A stretch of 64,000 nucleotides of DNA from Bog-950 sp046329495 (lineage in GTDB: Bacteria > Bacteroidota > Bacteroidia > Chitinophagales > LD1), in contig JAXLUO010000015.1 of NCBI GenBank assembly GCA_046329495.1, forward strand, positions 1-64,000, in the 5' to 3' direction. The notes below the pieces were generated by a model. That model ran no database searches. It was given only the letters and a program-made list of their open reading frames with translations, and was not told the DNA's origin. How positions within the stretch are numbered: the first letter of the stretch is position 1; each line of letters begins with the position of its first letter. Position numbers and translations under genes: made by a program. Positions 17,901-25,601 of the stretch are shown in pieces.

Positions 17901-19379
17901 GTTAGGCAGGTAAGGGTTTTGTTGTAGGGAAGTAAATCCACTGGGGCCGCTCCAACTATAAGTTGCCTGCGGTATGGTGTCGGCATTTAGTTGCAGCCCC
18001 GAACCCGCACAAATATTGGGTGCGCTGGCTTGTGCTACCACTTCTATCTTCGAGAAGTTGCTGAAGTAACCAAATCGGGTTCCGCTACCCGGTCCGCCAT
18101 GTATCATACCCAGGTGAAAGAATGAACTGGTGTTACTTACGTTAATCGCTGTGTTTTGCGGGTAGCTGGCAACGGGCAACAGCACTTGCGCATTTAACCA
18201 CTGACCGCCTGTACCGGGCACAGCGCTAAACTGCGCAGCCGTAATTACACCTGCTACACCATTTACTAAAAAGTTGCCCTGGTTACCACTGCGTACCATA
18301 ATGTTTGCATACAAATCCTCGGTAGTACTACGTGTAAACGATACGGAGTAAGAACCCGTGCAAACAATAGGCGGTAGTTGATCCAGGCCTATTTCGCAAC
18401 CAATGCCACTCATTTGCCATACATAAGCCGGTGCCGAGGTTTGAATATAAGCCGATGGTCCACCTACGGCTGTCTGATAGGTTTGTCCTGCATTAATGGT
18501 GGTCAGTAAGGTTCCGTTCTTGCTAATGCTGGTTCCATTCTGTATTGCAGTAATAAATAATTGATCGCCGGGAGCATTTAAAAAGCCGCTCATGGCCACA
18601 TACTCGGTTCCTAACAATGGTGTAGGCACAATTTGATCGCCACCTAAATCGGAACAACCGCCAAAGGGTCCGCCGTTTAATAAGTCATCTTTAACGGTTA
18701 TAGCAATCGGTTTATTGGCAATAACCCGCGAGCCTTGCAGGTGTTGTGCCGCTAACCCGCTGGCGGCAGTTGCCGAATAGGTCTGCCCGGCATTCAGCAC
18801 TACATTAAAAGGCACACCTGCAGCATGTCCTACTATGTTGTTTACCGGCGTTATGGTTATGGTAGTATTATTCTGTGTAGCCACCATGTCAAAAGCAGAA
18901 TAGGGTACGGGTGAATAACCCGGGTTATTATCAAGATAGTTTTGTGAAGGGATAAAGAAATCGGTACCTAAAGCATTACCCCCTTTTAAAACAAATATCT
19001 CAGGGTTGCACTGGCATTGCGAACTTACCACTTCGTAGTAGATGGTTACCGGCGCAGTAGAGGAGATGTATAAGCCATAGTTAAGGGTAGTGTTAGCCGG
19101 CTTGTTTTCAATCTGGTCAATCCAGGTAGTAATGTCAACGGTTTGCGTACTGTTAGCAGGCACTGTTACGTTTTGTGTGGGCATACCACCACCTGCGGGT
19201 TGAGAAATACTTACAGTGGCTGCCTGGCTGTAACTGGTAATGCGTAAAACGATGGGCCTGTCAAAGTTCGAGGCATCAATGGAAACTTCGGGTGCTGCAA
19301 ACCAAAAAACGGTATCGGTTTGGGCCGTTGCCAAAAGCATCAGCAGCAGGCCGGTGCAGGCAAGTATATATTTTTTCAT
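14967..19379 (-). CDS. Giant T9SS type B surface protein with IgGFc-binding-like head
   Basis: A 1470-residue secreted protein. Residues 1-19 are a signal peptide. An N-terminal region of ~430 residues resembles the IgGFc-binding domain (motifs DLGGDQIVPTPLLG, WQMSGIGCEIGLDQLPP). Next come calcium-binding thrombospondin-type-3-like stretches (DSDNDGITD, DIDDDNDG, DSDGDGI), then five tandem repeats of ~52 residues built around ICxGxxYxLPxG and NGCDSI. Two SprB-like repeats (VTDTKGC, VTDANGC) precede a C-terminal gliding-associated type B sorting domain (FIPNAFTPNADGKNDVF). It is probably exported by T9SS and anchored or released at the cell surface as an adhesin. It lies alone on its strand. 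Confidence 0.9.
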   Translation of the reverse strand: MKKYILACTGLLLMLLATAQTDTVFWFAAPEVSIDASNFDRPIVLRITSYSQAATVSISQPAGGGMPTQNVTVPANSTQTVDITTWIDQIENKPANTTLNYGLYISSTAPVTIYYEVVSSQCQCNPEIFVLKGGNALGTDFFIPSQNYLDNNPGYSPVPYSAFDMVATQNNTTITITPVNNIVGHAAGVPFNVVLNAGQTYSATAASGLAAQHLQGSRVIANKPIAITVKDDLLNGGPFGGCSDLGGDQIVPTPLLGTEYVAMSGFLNAPGDQLFITAIQNGTSISKNGTLLTTINAGQTYQTAVGGPSAYIQTSAPAYVWQMSGIGCEIGLDQLPPIVCTGSYSVSFTRSTTEDLYANIMVRSGNQGNFLVNGVAGVITAAQFSAVPGTGGQWLNAQVLLPVASYPQNTAINVSNTSSFFHLGMIHGGPGSGTRFGYFSNFSKIEVVAQASAPNICAGSGLQLNADTIPQATYSWSGPSGFTSLQQNPYLPNTNTFNSGDYIVSATLLGCPSNADTVHVDVINCFPDSDNDGITDEWDIDDDNDGITDAIECGNGSLQNLIVNGSFEQPVISGTNVMYVDETLVPGWETTSTDNTIELWGNNFNGVPAYAGTQHAEINYTQMSALYQDVATTPGDVLVWYFAHRGRDGVDVMELRIGAPGNTQQQGQFSTGNTAWALYSGVYIVPAGQTLTRFEFQAISTASGSPAAGNFIDDVAFYSVNCTLDSDGDGIPNPLDLDSDNDGIYDCYEAGHGQADANNDGRIDGPNASFGNNGLYNGLETSDLINGTITYTVANTDNAGTYDFITLDSDGDGCYDVWEGGYADADSNGITGTAPVSVNANGVVQGANPAYNNAPTQTVAGTNDYTSTFVQLCNCITARDTNFVSICPGSSYTLPNGTSVSNTGAYSDSFTLANGCDSIFVTMLSWYAVYDTSYNAFICQGNTYTTPGGQAATTTGIYTDTLNTVNGCDSIIHVNLTVYPTYSDTVTPAICNGQTYTLPDGNTVTAAGTYTDTLSTVNGCDSIITTELTVYPTYSLTVADSICQGSTYALPGGSSATTTGTYTDTLTTVNGCDSIIITQLTVKPISVSSVYDTICNGSSYILPNGSVVTTGGIYNDTLQASNGCDSIVTTHLTVISVTLTATANNLSCFGANNGSIQAIAANGVGPYTYVLSTGGAPIGNNSTGTFTALSAANYTVDVTDTKGCTAQYNLTIQEPSALISTASYTDISCPGKQDGTLTLQATGGTPAYHYTAAGNNNTSGYFSGLAAGAYPYTVTDANGCNDTGSVTITEPQAIVLTLLPDSLILNLGSSAQVNATTNYDPSVVYSWSPVTGLSCTDCANPVVQINNSQLYQVHVTVTINGNDCEASATLPVTVIPQYDLFIPNAFTPNADGKNDVFNLFGNLQALKYLEVSIFNRIGEKVFESNDIYFNWDGTYKGKEADYGVYTYVIRVVFIDGFTPKLYKGTITLIR
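15975..16755 (-). repeat. Five tandem ~156-bp coding repeats in the type B surface protein
   Basis: Recurring blocks with the conserved segment encoding NGCDSI appear near 16625, 16471, 16315, 16160 and 16003, a period of about 156 bp (52 codons). The copies are similar but not identical. They are protein domains within one frame. Confidence 0.85.
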
Positions 19380-19460
19380 AATCTATGGGTCTGCTGTAAA
19401 GATAGCAGAAGCAGCGTTTCGTAAAAGCTTTAGTAACGTTGCATAATTGTATTCCAACTA

Positions 19461-20975
19461 TTATTCCCACATATCGGCAAAGGGCTTACCTGCCTGATGG
19501 GCCTTTACCCAAACCGGGTAATTGAACAGGTTAAAACTACCGGCTGCGGCAGGGTTGGCAGCGAGTTTCTCTAATTTTTTCTGCAGTTCCCCATAGGCAG
19601 CAGTTATTTCGGGTTTGCGCAAACTGCTGTTTACAAAGGATAATACCTGACGTTGTACGGAGCTGGTCTCATCATTTTTTAATAAACGTCTTACACCTTT
19701 TATCAGACTGTCTAATAGCATGTTGTCGCCTTTCTCAAAATGCGCCATCAACTGCATCATACGTGCAGCAACTTGTATATCTTCAGCTACCGCGGTTTCT
19801 TTCTCTTGTAATATTGGCCACAGGTGGTCCAGGGCCTCATCATACTTCGCCAGGGCAAAGCAGGTATAAGCCGAGAGGTATTGAAGGGTTAATCGGTTGT
19901 GCTTTACAATTTTTTCGGCATACTGGGATAAACCTTGCTGCAGCAATGGAACCTGCTTGTAGGCTTGTTTAAAATTGCCGGTAGTAATCATGTAGTTCAT
20001 TTCCAGCAAATAGCCTAATCGGAACACATTGGCTTCAATGTTTGCCAATCGTTTAAAGGCCGGAATTTTTGATAAACTACGCAGTTTCTGCAAGCCTTCT
20101 TCCAATACCGGATATTTTTTTAATACCAGGCAGTCAATTAAAAAGTTGTTGAGCACTGAAAAATATCTATCCGCATGCAGTTGCCGCATTTGCGGATTTT
20201 TATCAAGCAATGCAAGGAATTGTTCATTATGTTTTAAAGCCTCCTCCGGGTGTAGGTTGGCAAAATTGTAGAGTGCTTTCACCTGATGAAAATCCAGCAG
20301 GGCGCTCAGTGTGCGCGCCTGTTTTTCTTCTTTAAATTCAGGCAAGGCCATCACCTTTTCCATCCGTGCCGCTAATTCTTTACCGCGCCCCCCGGCTTCG
20401 TATTGCATTTTGTAAACCAAACCGCCTGCATACCGGTAACGCATGGTTACGTTGATGTCGCTAAGCAGGTTCGTGGTATCCATCAACCATTCTTTCAAAT
20501 CACCTTCGCTCACCTGCCGGTAATAGCTGCGGGCTTTCATCATCATCTTTAAACTCTGCAGTTGCAATTGCGCCTCATATTGATTCATCTCAACGGCTGT
20601 AGCCGATAATGTTTTAATGCGCTTTTCGCATTGGGTAAACAACCCTTTTTGCAGTAGTAAATGGCATTGATGGATACCCCTGAACAACTGCTGCACCGGA
20701 TTGGTGAATAGATCAAATTGATGAAGCGCGTCAAGCAATTGCTCATAGAGTTGCTTTTTAAGCACGGCATAGTGCCCGGGTTGGGTAGCATAGCCCAGTG
20801 CTTGCATGGCCGCTGCGCTATCATAAGCGGATTGCTCTTTTAACAATTCAAACAAGCGTAAATAACGGTTGGCCTCGCCCGTGCTATGGCGTGCTAGATA
20901 GATCGAACAGTAGCGCTTTTCACTCAGGTTCAGGCTTTGCACCAATAAATACAGCTCGTTGGAAGGTTTTTTCAC
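19461..20975 (-). CDS. Large helical protein of unknown function
   Basis: A 504-residue protein, soluble and almost entirely alpha-helical, with no signal peptide. Many short amphipathic helix pairs (LRLFELLKEQ, QLFRGIHQCHLLLQKG, KYDEALDHLWPILQEKE) suggest TPR-like or other helical-repeat packing. I recognise no catalytic motif. The start is GTG (MKKPSNELYLL), just after an AT-rich upstream stretch. It begins divergently from the two-component-propeller surface protein. Proteins of this appearance are frequent in Bacteroidota and are usually left as hypothetical. A scaffold role is only a guess. Confidence 0.7.
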   Translation of the reverse strand: MKKPSNELYLLVQSLNLSEKRYCSIYLARHSTGEANRYLRLFELLKEQSAYDSAAAMQALGYATQPGHYAVLKKQLYEQLLDALHQFDLFTNPVQQLFRGIHQCHLLLQKGLFTQCEKRIKTLSATAVEMNQYEAQLQLQSLKMMMKARSYYRQVSEGDLKEWLMDTTNLLSDINVTMRYRYAGGLVYKMQYEAGGRGKELAARMEKVMALPEFKEEKQARTLSALLDFHQVKALYNFANLHPEEALKHNEQFLALLDKNPQMRQLHADRYFSVLNNFLIDCLVLKKYPVLEEGLQKLRSLSKIPAFKRLANIEANVFRLGYLLEMNYMITTGNFKQAYKQVPLLQQGLSQYAEKIVKHNRLTLQYLSAYTCFALAKYDEALDHLWPILQEKETAVAEDIQVAARMMQLMAHFEKGDNMLLDSLIKGVRRLLKNDETSSVQRQVLSFVNSSLRKPEITAAYGELQKKLEKLAANPAAAGSFNLFNYPVWVKAHQAGKPFADMWE

Positions 20976-21176
20976 TACCTTAAAAATAATCAGACTTTTA
21001 ATTTATGGAAACCCAACTTTCTTTTTCAACTGTTTTTGTATTCAGTGTGCTAATGCCGATCAGTGGCCATACAATCCTTTTCCAGTATTCAGCATCTAAC
21101 TTTTAATTAAAGGCCAAACTTTCGATTGCTGTTATATATAGTATGCCGTTCATTTGCCTTCATAAATTCGATGTGT

Positions 21177-23264
21177 ATGCAAAACCGACTCAAATCAATA
21201 GCGCTATTTTTGGCCGCCATGCTGGCCGCAGTGCAAACTTTCGCGGGCAACTGGACTAACTTTTCTAACTACATACAGGTAACTTCATTTGCTACGCGCG
21301 GTAACGAAATATGGATAAGCGATAAAGCCGGCCTGGTGATGTATGATAAGGTTAGTGGTCAACAAACCTTTTTTAAGAAAGGGCCTGATGCTTTGCCTTC
21401 TTTAACTGTTGAACGTGTTGCCGTGCATCCGCAAACTTCCAACATTTGGATTGGCACCTACGACAACGGTTTGGCGCAGTACAATGGCACCGTGTGGACA
21501 CATATCCCCTTCCCCGATGATAATGCCATGCTGTATGAAATGAAGATTGCCCCCGATGGTGCTGTATGGGCTGCCACCACACGCGGTTTATATAAATACC
21601 AAAACGCTGCATTTACTACCTATTTGCCTACACCTTACAGTTCTGCTTCACCAATTTGGGACTTCGACTTTGCGCCAAACGGTAAATTGTTCTGTGGGGC
21701 CAATCAGCCTTTCTTCTACGATCCTGCTACTGACAATATGCAGGTGCTAACCACTACCGCATTTGCCTACGGCAGTTGCCGGGTGCTTACCATCGATGAC
21801 CACCATTTCGTTTTCTCAGGCGACCATGGTACCGTAGCCACTTTTACCGATACTACTGAAACCGACACTTTTGAAATAAATACGCTTGCCGGCGAAATGC
21901 AGATGCATAACGGCAACCTGTTACTACTGTTTGATTATAGCAAAAATGTATATGAACGTGTGAACGGCCAGCTAGTGCCTTATAATTTAGGGAGCGCTAA
22001 CGGCTCTATTACATCTATCTATGTAGATGCAGCTAACAGCGTTTGGGCAGGAAGCGACTTAGATGGTGGACGCGTTTATCATAAAAGCAACCTGCCTATT
22101 GTTGAAGAATTAGGACTACGCCATAGCTCCATCAACTGGAACTGGGTTTCCGGTATCAAGCCCGATGGGGAGGGCAACTTCCTGGTAGTAGAGGGTACCG
22201 GCATACAACGGGTAGACCCGGCAACCGGCGTATTTACCAATCCGTTTTTCTGGGAACCACCTGTTGCCCCCAACGATATTGAAGCCGCCAATGGTAAGTT
22301 TTATGCCGGCACCTCCTATATGTATCTGCAGGTTTATGATGATATAAATGGTTGGTTAAAATACGGAGAAGGGGTGCTTCCTTCCCCTGAGGTAGACCAT
22401 CTTACCAGCGATAACCAGGGCAATGTGTGGATGGTTGGCCCAGGTTATATTGCTAAGTTCCACAGCGGCAACTTCACCATTTACGATAGTGATGACAACA
22501 GCCGGCTTTCAACCAATCTTTATTTACGCGATATTCATTACGATGCTACACGCGATGCTATATGGGTAGCCAGTTACAAAGGCATCTTTAAATTACAGAA
22601 TGGTGTGCTGTCCTTCTATAACGATTCTACCACACCGGGTATTCAGCAGTATTACGATGCGGTAGAAACCATTGAAGAAGATGCGCAACATAACATCTGG
22701 TTCGGCACTATCTACGGGGGTGTTATAAAGTACGATGGTACTAACTGGAGCACCATGCTATTGCCGGAAACTGCCGGCAACCAAACTATTACAGACATTA
22801 AGTTTATTGACGACCGCATGTATGTAAGCGATAATTTGCACGGCGTTTACTTTTACGAGAACGCCGCCTGGGATAGCTTTACCGTAGGCAATTCACCCAT
22901 AAGCGATAGGTTTATTACCAGCATGGCGGTTGATGCAAACAATAATTTATGGCTAAGCAACCTCTCGCACGGTATCGACGTTTATAACAAGGATGGTTTA
23001 ACGCTGGCGGTTAAAGAAATAAATACAGCGCTGGATGTAAAGGTATTCCCTAATCCATCGAAAGGTGTGTTTACTATAACGCTGCCTTCGGTAACAGTTA
23101 ATACCGGTGTGCAGATTATGGGTGTAGATGGCCGGTTAGTGTGGGAAGGTAACGGCACCGATAAGTTTACGGTAGACCTTAGTGCCGAACAACCGGGTTT
23201 ATACCTGGCGCGTTTTAAAAACCAAAATGGTATGCAGGTAGCAAAGCTGTTGCTTACAAATTGA
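21177..23264 (+). CDS. Secreted beta-propeller protein with T9SS type A sorting domain
   Basis: A 695-residue exported protein. The start could be either of two in-frame ATGs (21171 or 21177). Both give a good signal peptide ending near VQTFAG. The body contains repeated WIGTYDNGL-, WAATTRGLY-, WVASYKGIF- and WFGTIYGGV-type blades, as in two-component-regulator propeller domains. No kinase or membrane segment follows. The last ~75 residues are a T9SS type A sorting domain (VFPNPSKGVF, LSAEQPGLYLARFKN). It is likely a secreted or surface-attached binding protein of unknown ligand. Confidence 0.85.
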   Translation: MQNRLKSIALFLAAMLAAVQTFAGNWTNFSNYIQVTSFATRGNEIWISDKAGLVMYDKVSGQQTFFKKGPDALPSLTVERVAVHPQTSNIWIGTYDNGLAQYNGTVWTHIPFPDDNAMLYEMKIAPDGAVWAATTRGLYKYQNAAFTTYLPTPYSSASPIWDFDFAPNGKLFCGANQPFFYDPATDNMQVLTTTAFAYGSCRVLTIDDHHFVFSGDHGTVATFTDTTETDTFEINTLAGEMQMHNGNLLLLFDYSKNVYERVNGQLVPYNLGSANGSITSIYVDAANSVWAGSDLDGGRVYHKSNLPIVEELGLRHSSINWNWVSGIKPDGEGNFLVVEGTGIQRVDPATGVFTNPFFWEPPVAPNDIEAANGKFYAGTSYMYLQVYDDINGWLKYGEGVLPSPEVDHLTSDNQGNVWMVGPGYIAKFHSGNFTIYDSDDNSRLSTNLYLRDIHYDATRDAIWVASYKGIFKLQNGVLSFYNDSTTPGIQQYYDAVETIEEDAQHNIWFGTIYGGVIKYDGTNWSTMLLPETAGNQTITDIKFIDDRMYVSDNLHGVYFYENAAWDSFTVGNSPISDRFITSMAVDANNNLWLSNLSHGIDVYNKDGLTLAVKEINTALDVKVFPNPSKGVFTITLPSVTVNTGVQIMGVDGRLVWEGNGTDKFTVDLSAEQPGLYLARFKNQNGMQVAKLLLTN

Positions 23265-23292
23265 TTGTTCTTTTTTCTTCTATATGTGCCTC

Positions 23293-23327
23293 GCCCCGGT
23301 TTAGTTCCCAAACCGGGGCTTTCTTTT
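23293..23327. terminator. Bidirectional terminator between convergent genes
   Basis: GCCCCGGTTT and AAACCGGGGC form a perfect ten-pair stem with a seven-base loop, followed by TTTCTTTTTT. It separates the propeller protein gene from the convergent serine hydrolase gene. Confidence 0.9.
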
Positions 23328-24491
23328 TTACTCTTCTCCGTTTTCGGCAGCCTGATGTTTTAATCCGTACAAAATTTGCCATACAGGTTGAGCATTATAC
23401 ACATATTTGTTATACCGGTTGGAGAGGATGATGATGGCTGTGGTATCCTGTATGTTGCGGTAAAAAACGGTGTTGTTGCCATGCCACCAGCCGTTGTGAT
23501 ACACTAACCAACTGCTGTCGGGCTTTTGTGTTAAGCGCCAGCCATAACCATAGTTGCGCACACCGGGGTGCTCAAAGCTGCGGGGTTTATACGCTTCCTC
23601 CAGCATTTCCTGCGAAAGCAGTTCCCCATCGTAAAAGCCCTTGTCGTATAAAAACATATCGTGCACTGTGCTGTATACGCCTTTATCGCCCACTACGCCA
23701 TCAAAGCAATCATCATGTTGTATTTCCCATTTGCTGTTGTAACTAATGGCAATCTTGCGGTCGGTGCTGTCATTAACATCATAAATAAAGGAATGCTCCA
23801 TGCCCAGCGGCTCAAAAATGGTCTCCTTCATAAAGTCGCGAAACTTTTTGCCGCTCACTTTTTCTACAATCGAGGCCAGTAGCAGATAGTTGGTATTGCA
23901 GTATTCAAACTTTTTATTGGCGGCTGCATAGGCCGCCGGTTGTTCGGCACACATATAATCAATTACCTGCTGATTGTTTAGGTATTTGCCCTTATCGCAC
24001 TTGCCCGACATAAAATACAGGTAGTTCGGCAGTCCTGAACGATGGCAAAGCAATTGTTCTACCGTGCGCCCATGGTAAGGGAACTTAGGGAAGAATTTCT
24101 CCAGCGAATCATTCAGGTTCAGCAAATCGTGCTCCACACACCAAAGCACAGCGGTGGCTGTAAATGTTTTTGATATGGATGCCAACTGAAACGAAGCAGT
24201 ATCGTGCATAAGGTCCTTATTTCGGTAATCGCAATAGCCAAAGCATTTTTCGTAAACAGGTTCGCCGCGATAGGAGATCAGCACACTGCCGCTAAATCCA
24301 TTTTCGATACTTCGATTGGTAAAGAAGGTGTCAAGCGATTGGTAAAGTTGGCTGCGTAAGGTATCAGGCAACACATGCGTTTGTAGCTGTTTGGCTCTGC
24401 GGGCTTTCTTATATGTTTCCGAATGAAAAAACCAATAGGCCACCCCGGCCGTTAAAAGCATGATTACAAGCGCGATTTGTAATTTTTTCAC
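23328..24491 (-). CDS. Beta-lactamase-family serine hydrolase, membrane-anchored
   Basis: A 387-residue class C beta-lactamase-like hydrolase. An N-terminal hydrophobic segment (LQIALVIMLLTAGVAYWFF) acts as a signal anchor. The catalytic Ser-x-x-Lys is in ASISKTFT, the Tyr-x-Asn in EYCNTNY, and the third motif is YHNGWWHGN. Such proteins are often D-aminopeptidases, esterases or peptidoglycan-related rather than true beta-lactamases. The start is GTG. A paralogue with the same three motifs lies at 28056-29324 on the same strand, on the other side of the RtcB locus. Confidence 0.87.
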   Translation of the reverse strand: MKKLQIALVIMLLTAGVAYWFFHSETYKKARRAKQLQTHVLPDTLRSQLYQSLDTFFTNRSIENGFSGSVLISYRGEPVYEKCFGYCDYRNKDLMHDTASFQLASISKTFTATAVLWCVEHDLLNLNDSLEKFFPKFPYHGRTVEQLLCHRSGLPNYLYFMSGKCDKGKYLNNQQVIDYMCAEQPAAYAAANKKFEYCNTNYLLLASIVEKVSGKKFRDFMKETIFEPLGMEHSFIYDVNDSTDRKIAISYNSKWEIQHDDCFDGVVGDKGVYSTVHDMFLYDKGFYDGELLSQEMLEEAYKPRSFEHPGVRNYGYGWRLTQKPDSSWLVYHNGWWHGNNTVFYRNIQDTTAIIILSNRYNKYVYNAQPVWQILYGLKHQAAENGEE

Positions 24492-24544
24492 GCGGGGAAA
24501 ATAACCGTTTTACTGTTTTTTGGAACCATTACAAATTAACGGCT

Positions 24545-24569
24545 GAAACCCTTGGGGGATAAGGGTTTC
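24545..24569. promoter_or_regulatory. Perfect inverted repeat in the divergent intergenic region
   Basis: GAAACCCTT and AAGGGTTTC are exact inverted copies around a seven-base centre. It lies between the divergent hydrolase and the first RtcB-locus promoter and could be an operator or a hairpin. It has no T-tract. Confidence 0.5.
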
Positions 24570-24601
24570 AAGAGATGGTAAAAAAAATAGTTGCGACAAA
24601 A

Positions 24602-24634
24602 GTTGGAAAATCGGAAGGCGCGCTCCTATATTTG
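24602..24634 (+). promoter_or_regulatory. Bacteroidota-type promoter upstream of the 34-codon ORF
   Basis: GTTG at 24602-24605 and TATATTTG at 24627-24634 are 21 bp apart, which fits the -33/-7 consensus (TTTG, 17-23 bp, TAnnTTTG). Transcription would begin near 24640, about 20 bases before the ATG at 24664. Confidence 0.7.
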
Positions 24635-24663
24635 CGCCAACAAAAACAAAAAGAACAATAAAA

Positions 24664-24768
24664 ATGATCCGCATCCAAACATATCGCAATCAGGGCTTCA
24701 GCGCAGTGCTGTCGAGCGATAAAGATCTGTTTGGGGGCTTTCGTATCCGCTACAAGCGATGGTTATAA
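24664..24768 (+). CDS. 34-residue basic mini-protein or RNA-encoded leader ORF
   Basis: An ORF of 34 codons starting MIRIQTYRNQ and ending FRIRYKRWL. It is rich in Arg, Lys and aromatic residues and has no membrane segment. It is placed exactly between a good promoter (24602-24634) and a strong terminator (24795-24827), so it fills a transcript of roughly 190 bases. That placement is the main support. The codons may be real, or the transcript may be a noncoding RNA with a chance ORF. No family is recognised. It is the first unit of the RtcB locus. Confidence 0.5.
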   Translation: MIRIQTYRNQGFSAVLSSDKDLFGGFRIRYKRWL

Positions 24769-24794
24769 TACCACTACCTTGTATGGAAATTCGA

Positions 24795-24827
24795 AAGCCC
24801 GGCATCTGATGACCGGGCTTTTTTTAT
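24795..24827 (+). terminator. Terminator after the 34-codon ORF
   Basis: AAAGCCCGG and CCGGGCTTT form a nine-pair stem with a ten-base loop, followed directly by a T-rich tract. It lies between the first and second small genes of the RtcB locus. Confidence 0.88.
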
Positions 24828-24850
24828 TGTGCTTATAAACTTATTGCCTG

Positions 24851-24882
24851 CGGGAAAGCTGTTGGTCTGCAACAGCCTCCCG
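24851..24882 (+). other. Strong hairpin in the leader of the 89-codon gene
   Basis: CGGGA pairs with TCCCG and GCTGTTG with CAACAGC, separated by a small internal loop (AA/C), with apical loop GTCTG. Twelve base pairs in total, 40 bases before the next start codon. No T-tract follows, so it is a structured leader rather than a terminator. Confidence 0.65.
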
Positions 24883-24921
24883 TTGGCTACGGAACTATTT
24901 TTAACCATTAAAACCAATTGT

Positions 24922-25191
24922 ATGAGCGACACAGGAAGATTTTGGGTGATCAAGGGAAAGCGAAAGTTCCTTGTTGAGCCTATTGGACCACAGCGTCCGG
25001 CTGATTGGGGTTCCGTAGACCCTGCCAGCGGCGAATTGATGAACAAGAAAGGCCACGGTAAACATACCGGCGCTATTGATGCAGGCGATTCGTTTATTAC
25101 AGCGGAGAACGGCTTTACAAATATTGTAGAGATAACCGGTTCGCCCCTGTCGTATATCGAACAGCAATTAGATAAAAACAATCAGCGCTAA
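24922..25191 (+). CDS. Small conserved-looking protein of the RtcB locus (89 aa)
   Basis: An 89-residue soluble protein beginning MSDTGRFWVIKGKRKFLVEP, with the blocks PADWGSVDPASGEL, KGHGKHTGAI and DSFITAENGF. The composition is that of a small folded domain with several glycines and aromatics, not of a chance frame. The open frame extends upstream to 24829, but that part overlaps the hairpin leader and reads as noise, so the ATG at 24922 is preferred. I recognise no family. It is preceded by a terminator and a structured leader and followed by another terminator, so it may be independently controlled. Confidence 0.72.
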   Translation: MSDTGRFWVIKGKRKFLVEPIGPQRPADWGSVDPASGELMNKKGHGKHTGAIDAGDSFITAENGFTNIVEITGSPLSYIEQQLDKNNQR

Positions 25192-25290
25192 GCCATGCTA
25201 CACAGCCTTCGATATAATCAGTTCAATTCAAAATACAGGAAGCGGTGTTTTTGTACCTAAGGAGTTTGTAATTCCTGCCGTTCAAAAATG

Positions 25291-25320
25291 CCCGACCTGC
25301 GCAAACCGGTCGGGTTTTTT
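25291..25320 (+). terminator. Terminator between the 89- and 52-codon genes
   Basis: CCCGACC and GGTCGGG form a perfect seven-pair stem with a ten-base loop, followed by TTTTTT. It could end the upstream transcript or act as an attenuator for the genes behind it. Confidence 0.85.
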
Positions 25321-25374
25321 ATTGCCCTTACCCAACCGGCGTTTAGGGCGGAACAATTTTTAAAAACGGTACGA

Positions 25375-25533
25375 ATGAAAACGATACAACAAATAACAGG
25401 CGCTACAACTAAACAGTGGTTGCAGAAAACAGCCGCTTGGTTGCGGGGCTTCTTCACCTTTAGCGAGGTAAGAGCCATAGAGCAACACAAACAAAAGATG
25501 AAACACGAAACCGGCATCTGGTGGTGCTTATAA
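25375..25533 (+). CDS. 52-residue helical protein upstream of rtcB
   Basis: A 52-residue protein (MKTIQQITGATTKQWLQKTA, then WLRGFFTFSEVRAIEQHKQK). The frame is open from 25288, but the upstream part crosses the terminator and is not credible, so the ATG at 25375 is chosen. It appears to form two amphipathic helices rich in Lys, Gln and Trp. No family is recognised. It lies 69 bp upstream of the proposed rtcB start with no terminator between, so the two are probably co-transcribed. Confidence 0.55.
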   Translation: MKTIQQITGATTKQWLQKTAAWLRGFFTFSEVRAIEQHKQKMKHETGIWWCL

Positions 25534-25601
25534 GCGCACCGGAGCCGGAATTATAAAATGTAGTAGTGGCCGCGATGGCTTTACTGAAAAACGAAAGAGA
25601 A

